Below are positions 4,836 through 6,104 of a DNA stretch of 6,104 bases, one piece after another; within the stretch, counting starts at the first letter, position 1; every line of letters begins with the position of its first letter. Below the pieces are notes generated by a model. It saw only the letters and a list, made by a program, of their open reading frames with translations, ran no database searches and was not told where the DNA came from. Both the position numbers and the translations under genes were made by a program. The stretch comes from WYZ-LMO8 sp964586135. Its GTDB lineage: Archaea > Thermoproteota > Methanomethylicia > Nezhaarchaeales > WYZ-LMO8. The DNA is taken from positions 1 to 6,104 of the forward strand of contig CAZPGS010000052.1 in assembly GCA_964586135.1 (NCBI GenBank). Reading direction: 5' to 3'.

Positions 4836-5537
4836 ATGAAAAAGCTCGAACTCCCGCTTATTATAGTGAACTTCAAGACATACTTAGAGGCTACTGGCCG
4901 GAGGGCCTTAGAGCTCGCAAAGAAGTGCGAGAGAGTGGCCGACGAGCTTGGGATTAACGTCGCCGTGGCCCCCCAAGCCGTCGACATAGCTGCAATAGCC
5001 TCCTCAGTCTCGATACCAGTCCTAGCGCAGCACGTAGATCCCTACCCCCCCGGGGCCTACACCGGAAGCGTGACCATCGAGGCGGTTAAGGAGGCAGGGG
5101 CCGTGGGGACCTTAGTCAACCACTCAGAAAGGAGGTTGCGGATAGACGAGGTAGACGAGATAGTCAAGAGGGCCAAGAGCGCTGGCCTAGAGGTCGTCGT
5201 GTGCGCGAGCACTCCCGAGGTGGCCGCTTCCCTCTCGGCCCTAAAGCCAAGGCTCATAGCCATAGAGCCCCCCGAGCTCATAGGTACTGGCAGGGCAGTG
5301 TCCAAGGTTAGGCCAGAGGTCATAACTGATACGATAAAGCTCATCAAGCAGGTGAACCCTGAGGTCGTCATCATATGTGGCGCTGGGATAACAAGCGGCG
5401 AAGACGTGGAGGCCGCGCTCAGGCTGGGGGCTCAAGGAGTTTTGGTGGCGTCGGGCGTCGTCAAGGCCAAGGACCAAGAGGGGGCTTTGAGGTATCTGGC
5501 CAACGGGCTCCTAAGAGGGGCTAAGTCTAGGCCTTAG
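4836..5537 (+). CDS. tpiA: Triosephosphate isomerase (archaeal type)
   Basis: This 233-residue enzyme interconverts dihydroxyacetone phosphate and glyceraldehyde 3-phosphate in glycolysis/gluconeogenesis in the cytoplasm. It is shorter than the bacterial/eukaryotic form (about 250), which is typical of archaeal TIM, usually a tetramer. The (beta/alpha)8 barrel is complete. Asn12 and Lys14 lie in IVNFKTY, AQHVDPYPPGAYTG is at 64-77, and the electrophile His96 lies in LVNHSERR. The catalytic base is Glu144 in AIEPPELIGTG (142-152), whose distal part is the mobile phosphate-gripping loop. The C-terminal phosphate-binding strands contain CGAGITSGEDV and GVLVASGVVKA. Start ATG 4836 has no Shine-Dalgarno, and the TATA-like box at 4804-4814 sits at leaderless spacing. 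The gene is divergent from coaBC, and its 3' end overlaps the ASCH gene by 11 nt. All catalytic residues are intact, so it is probably functional. Confidence 0.96.
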   Translation: MKKLELPLIIVNFKTYLEATGRRALELAKKCERVADELGINVAVAPQAVDIAAIASSVSIPVLAQHVDPYPPGAYTGSVTIEAVKEAGAVGTLVNHSERRLRIDEVDEIVKRAKSAGLEVVVCASTPEVAASLSALKPRLIAIEPPELIGTGRAVSKVRPEVITDTIKLIKQVNPEVVIICGAGITSGEDVEAALRLGAQGVLVASGVVKAKDQEGALRYLANGLLRGAKSRP

Positions 5538-5982
5538 GGCGTCTGAGAGACGTCTTCCTAATCCTCTCTATGACGTCGTAGAGGGGCTCCTCAGGTCTCA
5601 AGACCCTGTAGCTCCTTGGAGGCCTGAAGCCCGGGAGCTCGCTTCTCAGGGCACGCAAGGTCACCTTGACCTCATACTCCAAAGGGTCCAGGACCTCTAT
5701 TGCCATCGGCTTCCTCCTGCCGGTTAGGTAGCCCCAGTCCTCTCTATCGACCCCTGGGTCCTCGAGCCCCTCTACGAACCTCTTGATTTCATCGATCCCA
5801 AAGACCACTCTCCCAGCCCTGAACTCCCCGCCTATGGCTTGTATCGGAGAGCTCAAGTAGAGGACGACGACGTCACCCGAGGTTATCGTGCCCACAGAGC
5901 CCCTGAGCTCGACCTTCTTGCGGCCTCTCAATATCTCTAGGCCGTACTTGGGCTTAATGCTCATTAACACGAGCCCTTTCAC
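5527..5982 (-). CDS. ASCH domain (PUA-like fold) protein
   Basis: This 151-residue protein has an N-terminal ASCH domain, a PUA-like beta barrel thought to bind RNA or modified nucleotides. The signature G-x-K-x-x-E-x-R is present as GRKKVELR (20-27), preceded by SIKPKYGLEILR (8-19). It is followed by the barrel strands GDVVVLYLSSPIQAIGGEF (36-54) and AGRVVFGI (56-63). The C-terminal part includes LRALRSELPGFRPPRSYR (109-126), where the PRSYR element is common near the end of such domains, and a basic tail RKTSLRRPK. No catalytic or metal motif is evident. GTG 5982 gives the usual family N-terminus MKGLVLMSIKP; GTG 5970 and ATG 5964 are alternatives, and no Shine-Dalgarno precedes any of them. 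It is transcribed away from the neighbouring tRNA and converges on TIM. A role in RNA metabolism or regulation is plausible, but the substrate is unknown. Confidence 0.82.
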   Translation of the reverse strand: MKGLVLMSIKPKYGLEILRGRKKVELRGSVGTITSGDVVVLYLSSPIQAIGGEFRAGRVVFGIDEIKRFVEGLEDPGVDREDWGYLTGRRKPMAIEVLDPLEYEVKVTLRALRSELPGFRPPRSYRVLRPEEPLYDVIERIRKTSLRRPKA

Positions 5983-5997
5983 GACAGCTCAAGAAAA

Positions 5998-6008
5998 GAG
6001 GCTTAAGG
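5998..6008 (+). promoter_or_regulatory. Probable promoter of tRNA-Arg (TATA-like)
   Basis: The stretch GAGGCTTAAGG has its TTAA centre 25-26 nt before the mature tRNA 5' end at 6030. That is the spacing expected if transcription starts at or very near the mature end. The GGCTTAAG core also occurs in the palindrome at 2786-2795. The match to a TATA consensus is modest. Confidence 0.4.
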
Positions 6009-6017
6009 GAGAGGCTA

Positions 6018-6027
6018 GTTAAAATTA
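6018..6027 (-). promoter_or_regulatory. Probable promoter of the ASCH gene (TATA-like)
   Basis: The minus strand reads TAATTTTAAC and predicts transcription from about 5995, leaving a leader of about 13 nt before GTG 5982. It ends only 2 nt before the tRNA, so it cannot serve the tRNA at normal spacing. The two opposite promoters are therefore interleaved. Confidence 0.4.
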
Positions 6028-6029
6028 CG

Positions 6030-6104
6030 GGGCCCGTAGCTCAGCCAGGATAGAGCAACGGCCTTCGGAGCCGGAGGTCGGGGGTTCGAATCCCCCCGGG
6101 CCCG
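6030..6104 (+). tRNA. tRNA-Arg, anticodon TCG
   Basis: A complete 75-nt cloverleaf is present. The acceptor stem GGGCCCG (6030-6036) pairs perfectly with CGGGCCC (6097-6103), with G73 at 6104. The D arm is GCTC/GAGC (6039-6042 and 6053-6056) with GG at 6048-6049. The anticodon loop is C-T-TCG-G-A (6063-6069), giving anticodon TCG at 6065-6067, which reads the arginine codon CGA. The variable loop has 5 nt, and the T arm is GGGGG/CCCCC (6080-6084 and 6092-6096) around TTCGAAT. The anticodon stem has four pairs plus an A27-G43 mismatch (6058/6074). There is no intron. The window ends at the discriminator base, so whether CCA is encoded cannot be seen. Confidence 0.96.

Noticed and set aside
4775..5374. 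Leftward open frames opposite TIM
   Set aside because: They are shadows of the intact TIM gene, with Ser/Thr/Ala-rich translations and no start signals.
6045..6052. Possible tRNA intron or bulge-helix-bulge
   Set aside because: The cloverleaf is complete in 75 nt with normal arm lengths, so nothing needs splicing.
1..6104. Search for CRISPR, insertion sequence, integration site or prophage signals
   Set aside because: I saw no regularly spaced repeats, transposase motifs, terminal inverted repeats or duplicated tRNA ends. The tRNA-Arg lies at the window edge, so an attachment site beyond it cannot be judged.

Overview
The window looks like a stretch of core chromosome from a hyperthermophilic crenarchaeon. 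I think Desulfurococcales is most likely, possibly Ignicoccus or a relative, but the lineage is inference. The support is as follows. The protein families are archaeal (PAC2 chaperone, FAU-1, UPF0147, Sjogren/scleroderma autoantigen family, archaeal CoaBC and archaeal-size triosephosphate isomerase). Arginine is coded mostly by AGG and isoleucine often by ATA. Coding DNA is GC-rich while promoters are AT-rich with TATA-like boxes. Several first genes appear leaderless, and only two of eight intact genes start with ATG.

Layout, left to right. Positions 3-77 hold the probable 3' end of an unidentified rightward gene. Next comes a rightward pair: a PAC2-family proteasome assembly chaperone ending in a HbYX-type Met-Tyr-Thr (134-877), then a small Hsp20-type heat-shock protein (889-1314). 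Converging on this pair is FAU-1, an RNA-binding protein/ribonuclease (2734-1301). A divergent promoter region of about 120 bp separates FAU-1 from a second rightward pair: a UPF0147 protein (2853-3122) and a zinc-ribbon protein of the SSSCA1/ZNRD2 family (3147-3509). Converging on these is the bifunctional coenzyme A biosynthesis enzyme CoaBC (4759-3506). CoaBC is divergent from triosephosphate isomerase (4836-5537), which converges with an ASCH/PUA-like protein (5982-5527). The window closes with tRNA-Arg(TCG) at 6030-6104.

The genes fall into small functional groups: protein quality control (PAC2 plus Hsp20), RNA metabolism (FAU-1, perhaps the ASCH protein, and the tRNA), and central metabolism (CoaBC and TIM). 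The UPF0147/zinc-ribbon pair has no established function. I see no mobile element, CRISPR array, phage or toxin-antitoxin signature. The window is ordinary core genome and no wholly new system is evident.

The more unusual signal is organisational. All three convergent gene pairs overlap tail-to-tail, by 14, 4 and 11 nt. First genes of transcripts mostly lack a Shine-Dalgarno sequence, while downstream genes have good ones. The divergent promoters are very compact, and one symmetric A/T box may serve both CoaBC and TIM. The points most worth testing are the PAC2-Hsp20 proteostasis operon with its HbYX tail and the paired uncharacterised proteins UPF0147 and SSSCA1/ZNRD2.
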